A stretch of 64,000 nt of DNA from a virus: the IMG/VR virus record IMGVR_UViG_3300010389_003143, positions 1 through 64,000 of that record. The stretch is one strand, 5' to 3'. A program made the translations under genes and the position numbers. Below the pieces are notes generated by a model. The model did not search any database, was not told the origin of the DNA, and worked only from the letters and a program-made list of their open reading frames with translations. The first letter of the stretch is position 1. Each line of letters opens with the position of its first letter. This document shows, in pieces, positions 1 through 7,700 of this stretch.

Positions 1-486
1 TACAGAAGGAGTCCAATCTTCTAAGGTTGGTCCAACGATAAAAGTTTTTATTATTTGATGATGAATATCATGATTAAATGATATTTGATATTTTAAGCGA
101 TCATTAACTGATAGTATTTTATAAAAGCTGATTCCTTCAAGAATCTTCTTTTCTTTTTCAAGCTCAACGCAATCCAAAAGATTAGGTCCAAGAATTATCT
201 TTTTTCCAGTGTTGCTAGCCTCCTTGAGCCTTCTTCCTAACCTCGGAGTTAATCCACTCCAATGATGAACTAAATCTGCTCCCTTTATGCTTTTAAGATA
301 AGCTTCTGAGTTTTTCGAGGAATAAAAAGAAACCCCTGGAATTTTCACTTCATTTTTAAGATCTAAAAATAAATCTATCTTACAATGAGGCGCCATGGCT
401 TTGCAAAAATTATAAAGAGACATACCTGGCCCATTTGTAAAGCTTTTTGTTGGACCAAAGTTAAATGCAAGAACGGTTAGCTTCAT
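1..486 (-). CDS. Glycosyltransferase-like protein, 3' end beyond the window
   Basis: The reading frame opens at an ATG (complement of 484-486) and stays open to the left edge, giving 162 visible codons. The product begins MKLTVLAFNFGP, a buried beta strand, followed by a glycine-containing turn and helix (NGPGMSLYNFCKAM). The later segments DLVHHWSG and IILGPNLLDC look like the second strand-loop units of a GT-B Rossmann fold, as in family 1/4 sugar transferases. The donor-binding half would lie outside the window, so catalytic residues cannot be checked. Phages use such enzymes to glycosylate DNA or virion proteins, or to alter host surface sugars; which applies here is unknown. It is separated from the upstream fibre gene by a terminator, so it probably has its own promoter or relies on read-through. 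Confidence 0.5.
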   Translation of the reverse strand, partial: MKLTVLAFNFGPTKSFTNGPGMSLYNFCKAMAPHCKIDLFLDLKNEVKIPGVSFYSSKNSEAYLKSIKGADLVHHWSGLTPRLGRRLKEASNTGKKIILGPNLLDCVELEKEKKILEGISFYKILSVNDRLKYQISFNHDIHHQIIKTFIVGPTLEDWTPSV

Positions 487-502
487 GCGCTTATTTTACT
501 CT

Positions 503-536
503 ATAAAAAAAGAGGGAGCCACAAAGTGGCTCCCTC
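503..536 (-). terminator. Intrinsic terminator after the LamG fibre gene
   Basis: A perfect 11-bp inverted repeat (512-522 with 526-536, 3-nt loop). Read on the minus strand it is followed at once by a run of seven T (complement of about 504-511). It sits 43 bp beyond the stop of the LamG gene and before the glycosyltransferase-like gene, as expected for a rho-independent terminator. Confidence 0.85.
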
Positions 537-578
537 AGGGTAAATTTATTTAGAGGATTATTCTAATAAATTAATCGA

Positions 579-2645
579 CTAGAGTCCGTCACCGTAGATT
601 GCCGCGACCTCGGCGTCTGACAGGCCTCGGCTCCAGATGGCGAACTCTTCGATAGTAGCTTCGAGATTGCCATATGTACCTAGACGGCCCAACTGCATCT
701 GCTGGTTCAAGCCGGTCAGCGTGCCACCACCGGTGCGGGCTTCCTTGAGTACGCCGTTGAGGAATATCTTGAGCGTGCCGGCTGTGTACGTCACCGCGAG
801 GTGATTCCAGGCCTCGCTGTTGTAGAATGATGCGAAGTCGTTATCGGGAGCAACATCTACCCAAAATCCATTGTAGGCGCCGACGAATGCGCGGATCCCT
901 TCGCCAGGCCCCTGGAAGTGCAGCCCGACACCCTCATTCCAGATGAAGTCGTTGCTGAAGCCCCAGATGGCGTCGTACTGGGCCGGCGTCCAGCCTGCAT
1001 CTCCCTTGATCCAGAGCGAGACACTGAAGTCGTCGCTGGCGGACAGGAATGTACTAGCCGTGCCGAGATCGATGTAGTCCGATGTGCCGAACTGGTAGGC
1101 CTGCGACCCGAATAGACCTGTTGTTAGGGTCGCACCGTTCACCGTTCCGTTCCGGCCGTTCCCGGAGGTGTCGTTCGCGTTGCCGTCGAAGTGGTAGAGC
1201 CCCTCATTGCTTGTCATATTGAATGGCGTCGTCGCGCCATTGTCCGGGAATGGTGCTGGCGTACCAGCCGAAGGAGCTGCCATGGAAGTTCCGTCAAACC
1301 AGTTTGTGATATCATCAGTTGAAATGATTGTCTGAGGACCTGGAATTGCACCGTCAGCAGCATACCACAGTCCAGTATCAGGGAAGTAGTTGATGTCCCA
1401 AACATTGCTTAGCGCTGCAAGCGCAGGCTTGATGCTGCTCGTAACAACAATCGTTCCAGCTTCTGCATCAACGTAAGTCGCAGTCGGAGCCCCGGCGTTT
1501 TTGCCGATTGCAATAATTCTGCCGTCCCCATCTGAGGATAGATCAACAACGTCTGCCGGGAAGCCATCGGCCGTTAGATCTCTAACGAGGCTTGCGGAAG
1601 AAATCGTGTCCCAGCTGTCTGCGCTCTGGGCCTTGAATAGTTTGCCAGTGTTATCGAGAATAAAAACCGTTCCTGGGTTGTTCTTCTTCTTTCTGATGAC
1701 CTGGCACTCTGATCCAAACTCAGGAAGTATTGCAGAAAGGTCGTGTGAAGCTGAAAGGGTTGCGTTGCCGGTTCCGACTGCTGCAGTTACAGCGTACATC
1801 ATTGAGCCGATTCCAACCAGGGCTTTATCCGTATTTACGATCTCAACAGTCTCTCTTTCCTTCTTGGGGCCACCCTGAAGGGTGAGCGCAACGCCCGGAG
1901 AATCAGAAGGACTGGAAGCAGCACTGATGCTGTAGGATCCATCATCGTAGCTTAGCCAGAATCTTTTCTTGAACTTTCTTACTCCAGCAACACCGGATGT
2001 CCATTCACCACCCTGGCCTGCACTATAAATAGCTGAAACCTCAGCTGAAGAAAGGGCTACTCCATCCCATACTGCGACATCAGCAATTGAGCCTGGCCAA
2101 TCATATGTGCCACTCCCATTGTAGCCACCAAATCTCCACTGGTTGCTATCAGCGTTGCCCCACGCTGCAGAGGGCCATGCTGAGGTATTTTCAAGAACAC
2201 CATTTACATAAACCTTCATATCGCCAGCTGCAGAATCTTTTACAAGCATGACATGAATAGGGGCTCCGACTGCCCAGCCAACAGTGCTTACCCTCGGGCT
2301 TATATGGCCTGCTGGCGGCTGGTGATAATAAAACCAAAATTCATTGCCAGTATGATTATTGAAAAGCAATGAGCCAGCCGGAGGATAGTTTGTTGCATTT
2401 GCATCGCTAGCAATGTAATCATACCTATCTGTTGCCGCACTAAGTGTGGTCCAGAAAGAAAAGGAGCCATCTCCGGTTTGCCAGTTCATTAGAGCACCGA
2501 AAGAAGCTGGCATATTAAATTCGCCAGTACGACCGGCTGAAGAGAAGTCTCCAGCAGTAACCGCTGTAGCTGAATCGCCAGTTACAGATCCCGCAAAGTC
2601 ACTTGTCAGCAGGAATCTGTCACTTGGCTGTGTTATATTAGACAT
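579..2645 (-). CDS. Fibre/adhesin protein with two LamG-like domains
   Basis: A 688-residue protein. I start it at the ATG at 2643-2645, because the GAGGA inside the in-frame upstream ATG codon pair serves as its ribosome binding site. Two concanavalin-A-like (LamG) jelly-roll domains are visible, at about residues 45-215 and 480-688. They have the usual signatures: hydrophobic strands, 'VYVNGV' or 'IFLNGV' with a following polar stretch, and a closing 'IADVAVWDGVALSSAEV' or 'EEFAIWSRGLSDAEV'. The middle (about 225-460) is beta-rich and unassigned. The second LamG copy closely matches the one in the gene at 7701-8867. It is encoded by visibly GC-richer DNA than the rest of this gene, suggesting a swapped-in module. 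There is no signal peptide. It is most likely a virion fibre or host-binding protein. A strong terminator follows. Confidence 0.7.
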   Translation of the reverse strand: MSNITQPSDRFLLTSDFAGSVTGDSATAVTAGDFSSAGRTGEFNMPASFGALMNWQTGDGSFSFWTTLSAATDRYDYIASDANATNYPPAGSLLFNNHTGNEFWFYYHQPPAGHISPRVSTVGWAVGAPIHVMLVKDSAAGDMKVYVNGVLENTSAWPSAAWGNADSNQWRFGGYNGSGTYDWPGSIADVAVWDGVALSSAEVSAIYSAGQGGEWTSGVAGVRKFKKRFWLSYDDGSYSISAASSPSDSPGVALTLQGGPKKERETVEIVNTDKALVGIGSMMYAVTAAVGTGNATLSASHDLSAILPEFGSECQVIRKKKNNPGTVFILDNTGKLFKAQSADSWDTISSASLVRDLTADGFPADVVDLSSDGDGRIIAIGKNAGAPTATYVDAEAGTIVVTSSIKPALAALSNVWDINYFPDTGLWYAADGAIPGPQTIISTDDITNWFDGTSMAAPSAGTPAPFPDNGATTPFNMTSNEGLYHFDGNANDTSGNGRNGTVNGATLTTGLFGSQAYQFGTSDYIDLGTASTFLSASDDFSVSLWIKGDAGWTPAQYDAIWGFSNDFIWNEGVGLHFQGPGEGIRAFVGAYNGFWVDVAPDNDFASFYNSEAWNHLAVTYTAGTLKIFLNGVLKEARTGGGTLTGLNQQMQLGRLGTYGNLEATIEEFAIWSRGLSDAEVAAIYGDGL

Positions 2646-2754
2646 ATTAATCCTCATTTAAATAAATTATAGTTAAGGAACATAACCTACAAACGAGATA
2701 TTAACTTCTATTTTTTAAATTAATTATTAGTAAAAGACGTTTATGTTTTAAATA

Positions 2755-3396
2755 TTAAACGATGATATCAGCTATGCCTAACTCTACCGCCTCTTCTGCT
2801 GATAGGTAAATATTTACTTTTTTATTTAGCATTCTTCTTAGCTTTGCTTCTGTCATATTTGTCTCTTCTGCAAGAGCCCTAATATAAGCTGTTTGGGTAT
2901 ATTTTATTTCTGACATTTCATTTTGAAGATTGTGGAATGATCCGGCAGAGCCGCCTATAACGGAATGAATCATCACTCTGCAATTTTTGCCTATTTTTCT
3001 TTGCCCCTTTGTTCCCGCAGCTAGAAGAAGAACTCCTGCCGACATGACCTTGCCTAGACCGTAAGTAATTATATCGCACCTTTCCCTGCAAACTCTCATT
3101 ACATCGTAAATGGCAAACATATCATCTGCGCTACCGCCTGGAGTTGATATCAAAAATTCCATCGGTAATACCGCCTCTACAACATTAGAGTCTGGATCAT
3201 CAGGATTTTCGGCAAATCTAATTGTAGCTGTATCTGCCAAATCAATCATCGAAACAACTACGTGAGCAGCCTTAGCCTCTTCCAACTCTCCATATAACCC
3301 AAAGATTCTAAGATCTTCATTCTTATCTAGAATAATTTGTTGATCTCCCGCTGGATTCTGATTTTCAGAATCTTCGAGCTTTTTGAATTTGAACAT
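2755..3396 (-). CDS. ClpP-like (S14 family) serine protease
   Basis: A 213-residue protein with the ClpP/crotonase core: substrate strand 'ISTPGGS', nucleophile region 'VMSAGVLLLAAG' (Ser of MSAG), histidine in 'MIHSVIGG', and the C-terminal 'YLSAEEAVELGIAD'. The third triad position, normally Asp two residues before the aromatic of that last motif, is Asn (KVNIYLSA). The enzyme may therefore be weakened or use a different charge relay. The length fits ClpP (about 200 aa). Many tailed phages use ClpP-type enzymes as head-maturation proteases; a regulatory or host-directed role is also possible. It has a good AGGAG site and is divergent from the KEA-hairpin gene cluster, sharing the 80-bp region 3397-3477 with it. 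Family call is confident; role is inferred. Confidence 0.8.
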   Translation of the reverse strand: MFKFKKLEDSENQNPAGDQQIILDKNEDLRIFGLYGELEEAKAAHVVVSMIDLADTATIRFAENPDDPDSNVVEAVLPMEFLISTPGGSADDMFAIYDVMRVCRERCDIITYGLGKVMSAGVLLLAAGTKGQRKIGKNCRVMIHSVIGGSAGSFHNLQNEMSEIKYTQTAYIRALAEETNMTEAKLRRMLNKKVNIYLSAEEAVELGIADIIV

Positions 3397-3477
3397 AAGT
3401 CATTATCTCCTGATTTATATTAATATAACACTTAAATGTAAAGATATTCTACTCTTTTATAGGTATATTTAAAGAAA

Positions 3478-3939
3478 ATGATTGAAGATAAAATTATAGC
3501 TTTATGCAAATGGTTAAACAAAAATGGACATAAAAAGCAATCTTATGAGCTTTTTGACATAGTCAAGAATTCTGGGATAGAAGTTAGTGAGCACCCACTT
3601 GCAGCAGCTGTAGCTCTAGAGATTCTTCCTCCCCATGTATTGGAAGCACTTTGTGACAAAGAAGAGGGAAGAAAAGAAGAAGAAGAAGAAGAAGAAGAAG
3701 AAGAAGAAGAAGAAGAAGATCCTATAGACGAACTGTTAAAAGAGATTAGAAAAAAAGCTGCAAAAAAGAAGAAAAAGAAAAAAGACAGGACCCCAACTAA
3801 GCCTGAGCTGTGGAGCGCCTCTAAAGCTTGGGCTAAAAGAAAGTATGATGTATGGCCAAGTGCTTATGCTGTTGGCGCTGCCCTAAAAAGATACAAGGAA
3901 AAAGGTGGCGGTTGGCGTGGTCCAAAGCCAAAGAAGTAG
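3478..3939 (+). CDS. Small phage protein: KEA hairpin, poly-Glu linker, basic C-terminal domain
   Basis: A 153-residue three-part protein. Residues 5-33 form a KEA-type hairpin (KIIALCKWLNKNG then KKQSYELFDIVKNSG). A run of about 15 glutamates near residues 62-81 is encoded by a GAA microsatellite and followed by a lysine-rich stretch. The C-terminal 50 residues (from about 103) carry 'KAWAKRKYDVWPSAYAVGAA', then 'GGGWRG'. I recall this kind of domain from small proteins of cyanophages and giant viruses. The strongly alternating acid and base runs suggest a nucleic-acid- or scaffold-associated structural role. It is first in a plus-strand run of five hairpin-bearing genes. Function unknown. 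Confidence 0.75.
   Translation: MIEDKIIALCKWLNKNGHKKQSYELFDIVKNSGIEVSEHPLAAAVALEILPPHVLEALCDKEEGRKEEEEEEEEEEEEEEDPIDELLKEIRKKAAKKKKKKKDRTPTKPELWSASKAWAKRKYDVWPSAYAVGAALKRYKEKGGGWRGPKPKK
3676..3717 (+). repeat. (GAA)14 trinucleotide repeat
   Basis: Fourteen uninterrupted GAA units encoding poly-Glu inside the first KEA-hairpin gene. Slippage in steps of three would change linker length without breaking the frame. Confidence 0.9.
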
Positions 3940-3947
3940 GGCAAAAA

Positions 3948-4217
3948 ATGATTCAACTCAATAGACTTCCTGATCTTTATACTTATCTTTTAAGTCTAGG
4001 CTTTAAGAAAGAGGCCGATGCTGTTTTAGCATTAACAAAAACTGCTGTTTTAAAAAGACTAAAAAGAACTACAAGAGGTAAAGGCAAAAGAGATCGCATG
4101 GAATGGGCTCTCGTATCAAAGTCTAATCCTAAAAAGATTTTAAAATGGTTTGGGCCAGAAAAGCCTACTAAAAAAGAGGTAGCTAAAGAAGAGCTCAGAG
4201 TTCGTACTTTTGGATGA
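3948..4217 (+). CDS. Small basic KEA-hairpin protein
   Basis: 89 residues from the ATG at 3948, eight bases after the previous stop; a longer in-frame extension upstream would overlap the preceding gene and is not favoured. The hairpin is at residues 6-32 (LPDLYTYLLSLGFKKEADAV, then a second helix ending in TKTA). The remainder is lysine-rich, 'KRDRMEWALVSKSNPKKILK' followed by WFGPEKPTKKEVAKEE and 'RVRTF'. I recall this tail type from small proteins of large phages; its role is unknown. It is part of the plus-strand hairpin cluster. The sharp boundary between hairpin and basic domain suggests a modular tag attached to an independent domain. Confidence 0.7.
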   Translation: MIQLNRLPDLYTYLLSLGFKKEADAVLALTKTAVLKRLKRTTRGKGKRDRMEWALVSKSNPKKILKWFGPEKPTKKEVAKEELRVRTFG

Positions 4218-4253
4218 TAGTTACTAATATAAAAATTAAAAAAGGAGTTTAAA

Positions 4254-4706
4254 ATGATTAAAGATTTAATTGCTGTCGCAAATTCATTAGATGAAAAAGG
4301 CTTAAGGAAAGAGGCTAATGCCTTAGACGAAATACTAAGAAAATTAGCTTCTGATACAAAATACGACAAAGAAGGGTTGGAGCTTCCTTTTGATGAAGCT
4401 CTGAGGGAAATAGAGCGGGAGGGCTTGCCTGAGGCCGATGAAGAACTGGAAGCAATGATACGCAAAATAGTTAAGGAAGAAGTAGAGGGGCGACTGATGG
4501 CTATAAACCAAGCTTACTTCCAAGAACCCGGGGGAATTGGAGGCTTTCAAGTAGGACCCGAGGGCGGGCGGTCAAGCCTAATTGCAGAAGCGAAAAAGAA
4601 GCCTACAGATAAGCAGCTGAAAGCACTAGATCTTGATGGGGATAGCGAGATAACTGGAAAAGATTTTAAACTTCTAAGAAAAAGAAATAAAAAGAGCAAA
4701 AAATAA
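4254..4706 (+). CDS. KEA-hairpin protein with Asp-rich EF-hand-like C-terminus
   Basis: 150 residues with a strong AAAGGAG site 7 bp before the ATG. It has the clearest hairpin copy in the window, at residues 4-32: 'DLIAVANSLDEKGLRKEANA', then LDEILRKLA. The middle is acidic (EALREIEREGLPEADEELEA). The C-terminal segment near residues 123-150 includes 'DLDGDSEITGKDF', a D-x-D-x-D/S-x-I calcium-loop-like (dockerin/EF-hand) motif, followed by a basic tail. No enzymatic motif is visible. It is probably a small virion or assembly protein, inferred only from context. Confidence 0.75.
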   Translation: MIKDLIAVANSLDEKGLRKEANALDEILRKLASDTKYDKEGLELPFDEALREIEREGLPEADEELEAMIRKIVKEEVEGRLMAINQAYFQEPGGIGGFQVGPEGGRSSLIAEAKKKPTDKQLKALDLDGDSEITGKDFKLLRKRNKKSKK

Positions 4707-4708
4707 AA

Positions 4709-5533
4709 ATGAAAAAAAAATCTGATTTAGATCGCTGGTTTAAAGAAAAATGGGTAGATATTTCCAAGAAAGATAAGTCTGGAAAGCATCCACCTTGCGG
4801 AAGAGCTGATGCCGACAAGGGAAAATACCCGAAGTGCAGGCCCTCAAAAAGAGTTACAAAAGAAACTCCCGTAACCTCAAAAGAACTTTCTAAATCAGAA
4901 AAGAAAAAAGCCGTGAAGAAAAAGCGCAAAACAGAAAAGAAAAGATCAAAGCCTGCAGGTGGCGGGTCAAGAAAACCTAAGAGAGCACCCAGCATTAAAA
5001 AGAAAAGCCTTTATAAGCTGCTTGATCTTGCTGCTTTCATCAAAAGCGCTGGACTGTCTGAATCGAAAAGTGTATTTGATTTAATCAAGAAGATTGCGAA
5101 GGAAATCTGTCCTCCGGCCACTCAGGATATAGATTTAAATACAAAAAATAGAAATCTTACCAGAGATAAGCATAATTATGGCCCGCTAAATCCAGCAGAG
5201 CCGAGCGATGACTACTGGAAGGATCTTGCTAAAAAATGGAATGGAACTAAAAAAGAGGCAATGACATCTCGATGCTCAAATTGCGTCGCCTTTGATGTAA
5301 GCCCAAGAATGAAAGAATGTATGCCACTGGTCGATGAGGGTCTTGAGGAAAAGTTTGGAAATGATCTACCAGGATTTGATTTAGATAAGGCTAAACTTGA
5401 ATTCGGATATTGCTGGATGCATCACTTCAAATGCCTGTCAGCAAGAACTTGCGACACTTGGGCTGGCGGCGGACCAATAGATGATGACGAAAAATCATTT
5501 GAATGGCAATCAAAAAATAAATTTGAGGAATGA
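4709..5533 (+). CDS. Basic N-domain, internal KEA hairpin, Cys-rich C-domain
   Basis: 274 residues, two bases after the previous stop. Residues 1-75 match a lysine-rich phage/virus module I recognise by 'WFKEKWVDISKKDKSGKHPP', CGR and 'YPKCRPSKRV'. After a Lys/Arg linker, residues 100-131 form an internal KEA hairpin ('LYKLLDLAAFIKSAGLSESK' then SVFDLIKKIA). The C-terminal domain has ordered cysteines: 'SRCSNCVAFDVSPRMKEC', then 'YCWMHHFKCLSARTCDTW'. That pattern, seen in cyanophage proteins as I recall, is likely metal- or Fe-S-binding. The hairpin lies between two domains, so it is not strictly an N-terminal signal. Confidence 0.75.
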   Translation: MKKKSDLDRWFKEKWVDISKKDKSGKHPPCGRADADKGKYPKCRPSKRVTKETPVTSKELSKSEKKKAVKKKRKTEKKRSKPAGGGSRKPKRAPSIKKKSLYKLLDLAAFIKSAGLSESKSVFDLIKKIAKEICPPATQDIDLNTKNRNLTRDKHNYGPLNPAEPSDDYWKDLAKKWNGTKKEAMTSRCSNCVAFDVSPRMKECMPLVDEGLEEKFGNDLPGFDLDKAKLEFGYCWMHHFKCLSARTCDTWAGGGPIDDDEKSFEWQSKNKFEE

Positions 5534-5536
5534 TCT

Positions 5537-6214
5537 GTGGCTGGAATTCATGGCAAATATCTTAAAGTTTTGGCCAAACACCTTGACTCAGCAAACTTAA
5601 CAAAAGAGTCAAGGGAGGTCTCCAATTTAATGTCAGATTACATTGGGCACGCAAAAAGCTCAAAAGAGAAAAAAGAAATATCTTCTCCAGAAGATGTCTA
5701 TAACCTCCTAAAAGAAACTCCAAAACCGAACATTTACTTGGACAACCCTATGGGTTCAAAAAAAGGCTTTGGAAATAAAAAGCGTAAACTTCCATTTGAT
5801 TATGGCGAGTTTTCTAATTGGATTAACCCCGCCGATGGAATGGGTTGGGATATAATTATTCCTCCGTCTAACCGTAATCAAACAAACTTGATCCAGGTTG
5901 GTATAGTAAAAGTAAATCCAAATAAAAAAACCTGGAAAGAAAAAGCCAATAAAAAGCCGCCGGTTGGCAACGACAAAATAATCGTTGCCTCTAATGGCGA
6001 GATTACAGAAGAAGACAAAAAGATAATAGAAAGCTTCTTTTCTGATATGTGGCAGTTCAAAGAAGTAATCTGGTTTGAATCAGATAAGGATAGTATTGAT
6101 TTTGCCAAAGATAAAGGAATTACTTTCTTTCGAACAAATTTAGACTATGGAGAAAGAGAGCGTCTTAAACAAAAAAGTAAGAAGAATAAAAATAATATAA
6201 AACTTAATGATTAA
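5537..6214 (+). CDS. KEA-hairpin protein with conserved-looking globular domain
   Basis: 225 residues from a GTG start three bases after the previous stop. The hairpin occupies residues 8-36 (YLKVLAKHLDSANLTKESRE, then VSNLMSDYI). From about residue 70 a globular domain follows: 'NPADGMGWDIIIPPS', then VGIVKVN, 'NKKPPVGNDKIIVAS', and 'SFFSDMWQFKEVIWFES'. The spacing of strands and the Gly-Asn-Asp-Lys motif look like a real enzyme or binding domain, but I cannot name the family. It is last of the five-gene plus-strand hairpin cluster. Confidence 0.7.
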   Translation: MAGIHGKYLKVLAKHLDSANLTKESREVSNLMSDYIGHAKSSKEKKEISSPEDVYNLLKETPKPNIYLDNPMGSKKGFGNKKRKLPFDYGEFSNWINPADGMGWDIIIPPSNRNQTNLIQVGIVKVNPNKKTWKEKANKKPPVGNDKIIVASNGEITEEDKKIIESFFSDMWQFKEVIWFESDKDSIDFAKDKGITFFRTNLDYGERERLKQKSKKNKNNIKLND

Positions 6215-6305
6215 TTGAACAAGGTTATAAGCATCCAGGTCTATTGGAAAACTATTAATTAACAAATATTATTATGCATTCACCCGATAAGTTTGGAGTG
6301 TAAAT

Positions 6306-6587
6306 ATGACCTGGACATTATACGATACGCCCTGTTTTGCAAGCGCAGAAGGAACTCTTGCTCCCGGCCACGATAATGGATTGGAGGTGATTAAGGATAT
6401 TACCTGCTTTGTGCCTATGGTTCGAGCGAATCTTGATAAAGAACGTGGTCGATTTATCGTGCTGCTTCCTGATTCGGTAACTTCGGTACCTGAATCATGG
6501 ATTGCTAAAACGCGAGAAGAAATACAGGAACAGTACGGTGTGGGAAGCGAGTTCGATATGCACCCTATGCCGGGATGGGAGGTATAG
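6306..6587 (+). CDS. Small unknown protein upstream of fibre gene
   Basis: 93 residues with a clear GGAG ribosome site eight bases upstream. No family is recognised. The sequence is mixed alpha/beta with three prolines near the end (HPMPGWEV). Its stop is immediately followed by the ATG of the next fibre-like gene (TAGATG), so the two are translationally linked. It may be a fibre chaperone or connector, by position only. Confidence 0.6.
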   Translation: MTWTLYDTPCFASAEGTLAPGHDNGLEVIKDITCFVPMVRANLDKERGRFIVLLPDSVTSVPESWIAKTREEIQEQYGVGSEFDMHPMPGWEV

Positions 6588-7697
6588 ATGGCAATGGTTT
6601 GGAGTTGGGCCTTCGGAAACGAGGCGCAGACCCAGCTGGAAACAGCGGGATTTGTATTTACTACTGGATCAAATGGAGCGAGCGCATCCCTTGCAGCATC
6701 GTCGTCTGACGTTTATACTTACTCGGGTAGCCCAACCAGATACTCGCTTACAGCGGATGTAGATAACACGGGAAATGCTCCGTTCTACCAAATAGCCATG
6801 CCTGGAACGGCGATATCCAAGGTTGGTGATTCAGGCATCTTTACAATGGCATATCGAACGGCGAACAACACTGACTGGGACCAGACGTTCATCAAGCGTT
6901 TGATGTCTATCGAGACTGCGAACAACTCGAATGCAGCCTTCATCGAGACGGATCCAACGGGTACGGTAAGCCTCTATATCGACAACACTTTTAAGGGTAC
7001 TTCTGGAGGCAGAGATACATCTAACTGGGGGTTTTACGCCCTTGTATTTGATGTAAGCACAACTACATTCACTGCATCCATTTATGTTGACGGCGTTTTG
7101 CAGGTATCCGGATCCGATAGCGCTTCAGCCTCATCGCCGGGTAACATTACTTTGGCAGCATCACAAAGTACGCAGACTGGAGTCGGCGTTTTCGGCTCAG
7201 TATGGGGGCAGTTCATCTTATACGATGACCCTGTTGCGGACCTTGCAGATGCGGTCAGTCCCGACAACTTTGTTACGCGAATTGTTCCTAATGCCAACGG
7301 CGGAGGAACAGTTGGCACATGGTCTCCAACTGGAGCCGCGAGTAATTGGCAGGCAGTAAACCCGCCTATAGATACAACAACTTATGCGGGTATTGCCTCT
7401 CCATCTGCTTTGGATCGACTTGAGGTAGATACGGCGAACGGAACAAATCTTCAAACTCTTCTAGGAATCAATCCAAATTCAATAAAGGGAGCGACAGTTC
7501 ATAGTATCAGCAACGCTACATCAGGAACTGCAAAAGTCGGCATTCAAGAGGGTGGATCAGAAACCTTATCTACAGCTCAGCCAGTATCGACCAGCGATAC
7601 ATATTTGGCTGAGTCTGTAGCAAATAACCCGTCAACTGGTACGGCATGGGTCGGAGCTGATCAGCCCATTCTAGTCTACGAAATCGATTCGGTGTAA
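6588..7697 (+). CDS. LamG/ConA-like fibre protein
   Basis: 369 residues, low in Cys and Lys and rich in Ser, Thr, Ala and Gly, typical of exposed phage fibres. Residues 1-215 look like a concanavalin-type jelly roll, with 'VSLYIDNTFKGTSGG' and a 'YVDGVLQVSG' strand pair. A linker around 225-270 leads to a C-terminal beta domain (about 270-369) with 'TYAGIASPSALDRLEVDTAN' at its start. There is no signal peptide. Its GGGAGG site overlaps the end of the preceding gene. Probable receptor-binding or decoration protein. Confidence 0.6.
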   Translation: MAMVWSWAFGNEAQTQLETAGFVFTTGSNGASASLAASSSDVYTYSGSPTRYSLTADVDNTGNAPFYQIAMPGTAISKVGDSGIFTMAYRTANNTDWDQTFIKRLMSIETANNSNAAFIETDPTGTVSLYIDNTFKGTSGGRDTSNWGFYALVFDVSTTTFTASIYVDGVLQVSGSDSASASSPGNITLAASQSTQTGVGVFGSVWGQFILYDDPVADLADAVSPDNFVTRIVPNANGGGTVGTWSPTGAASNWQAVNPPIDTTTYAGIASPSALDRLEVDTANGTNLQTLLGINPNSIKGATVHSISNATSGTAKVGIQEGGSETLSTAQPVSTSDTYLAESVANNPSTGTAWVGADQPILVYEIDSV

Positions 7698-7700
7698 CTC

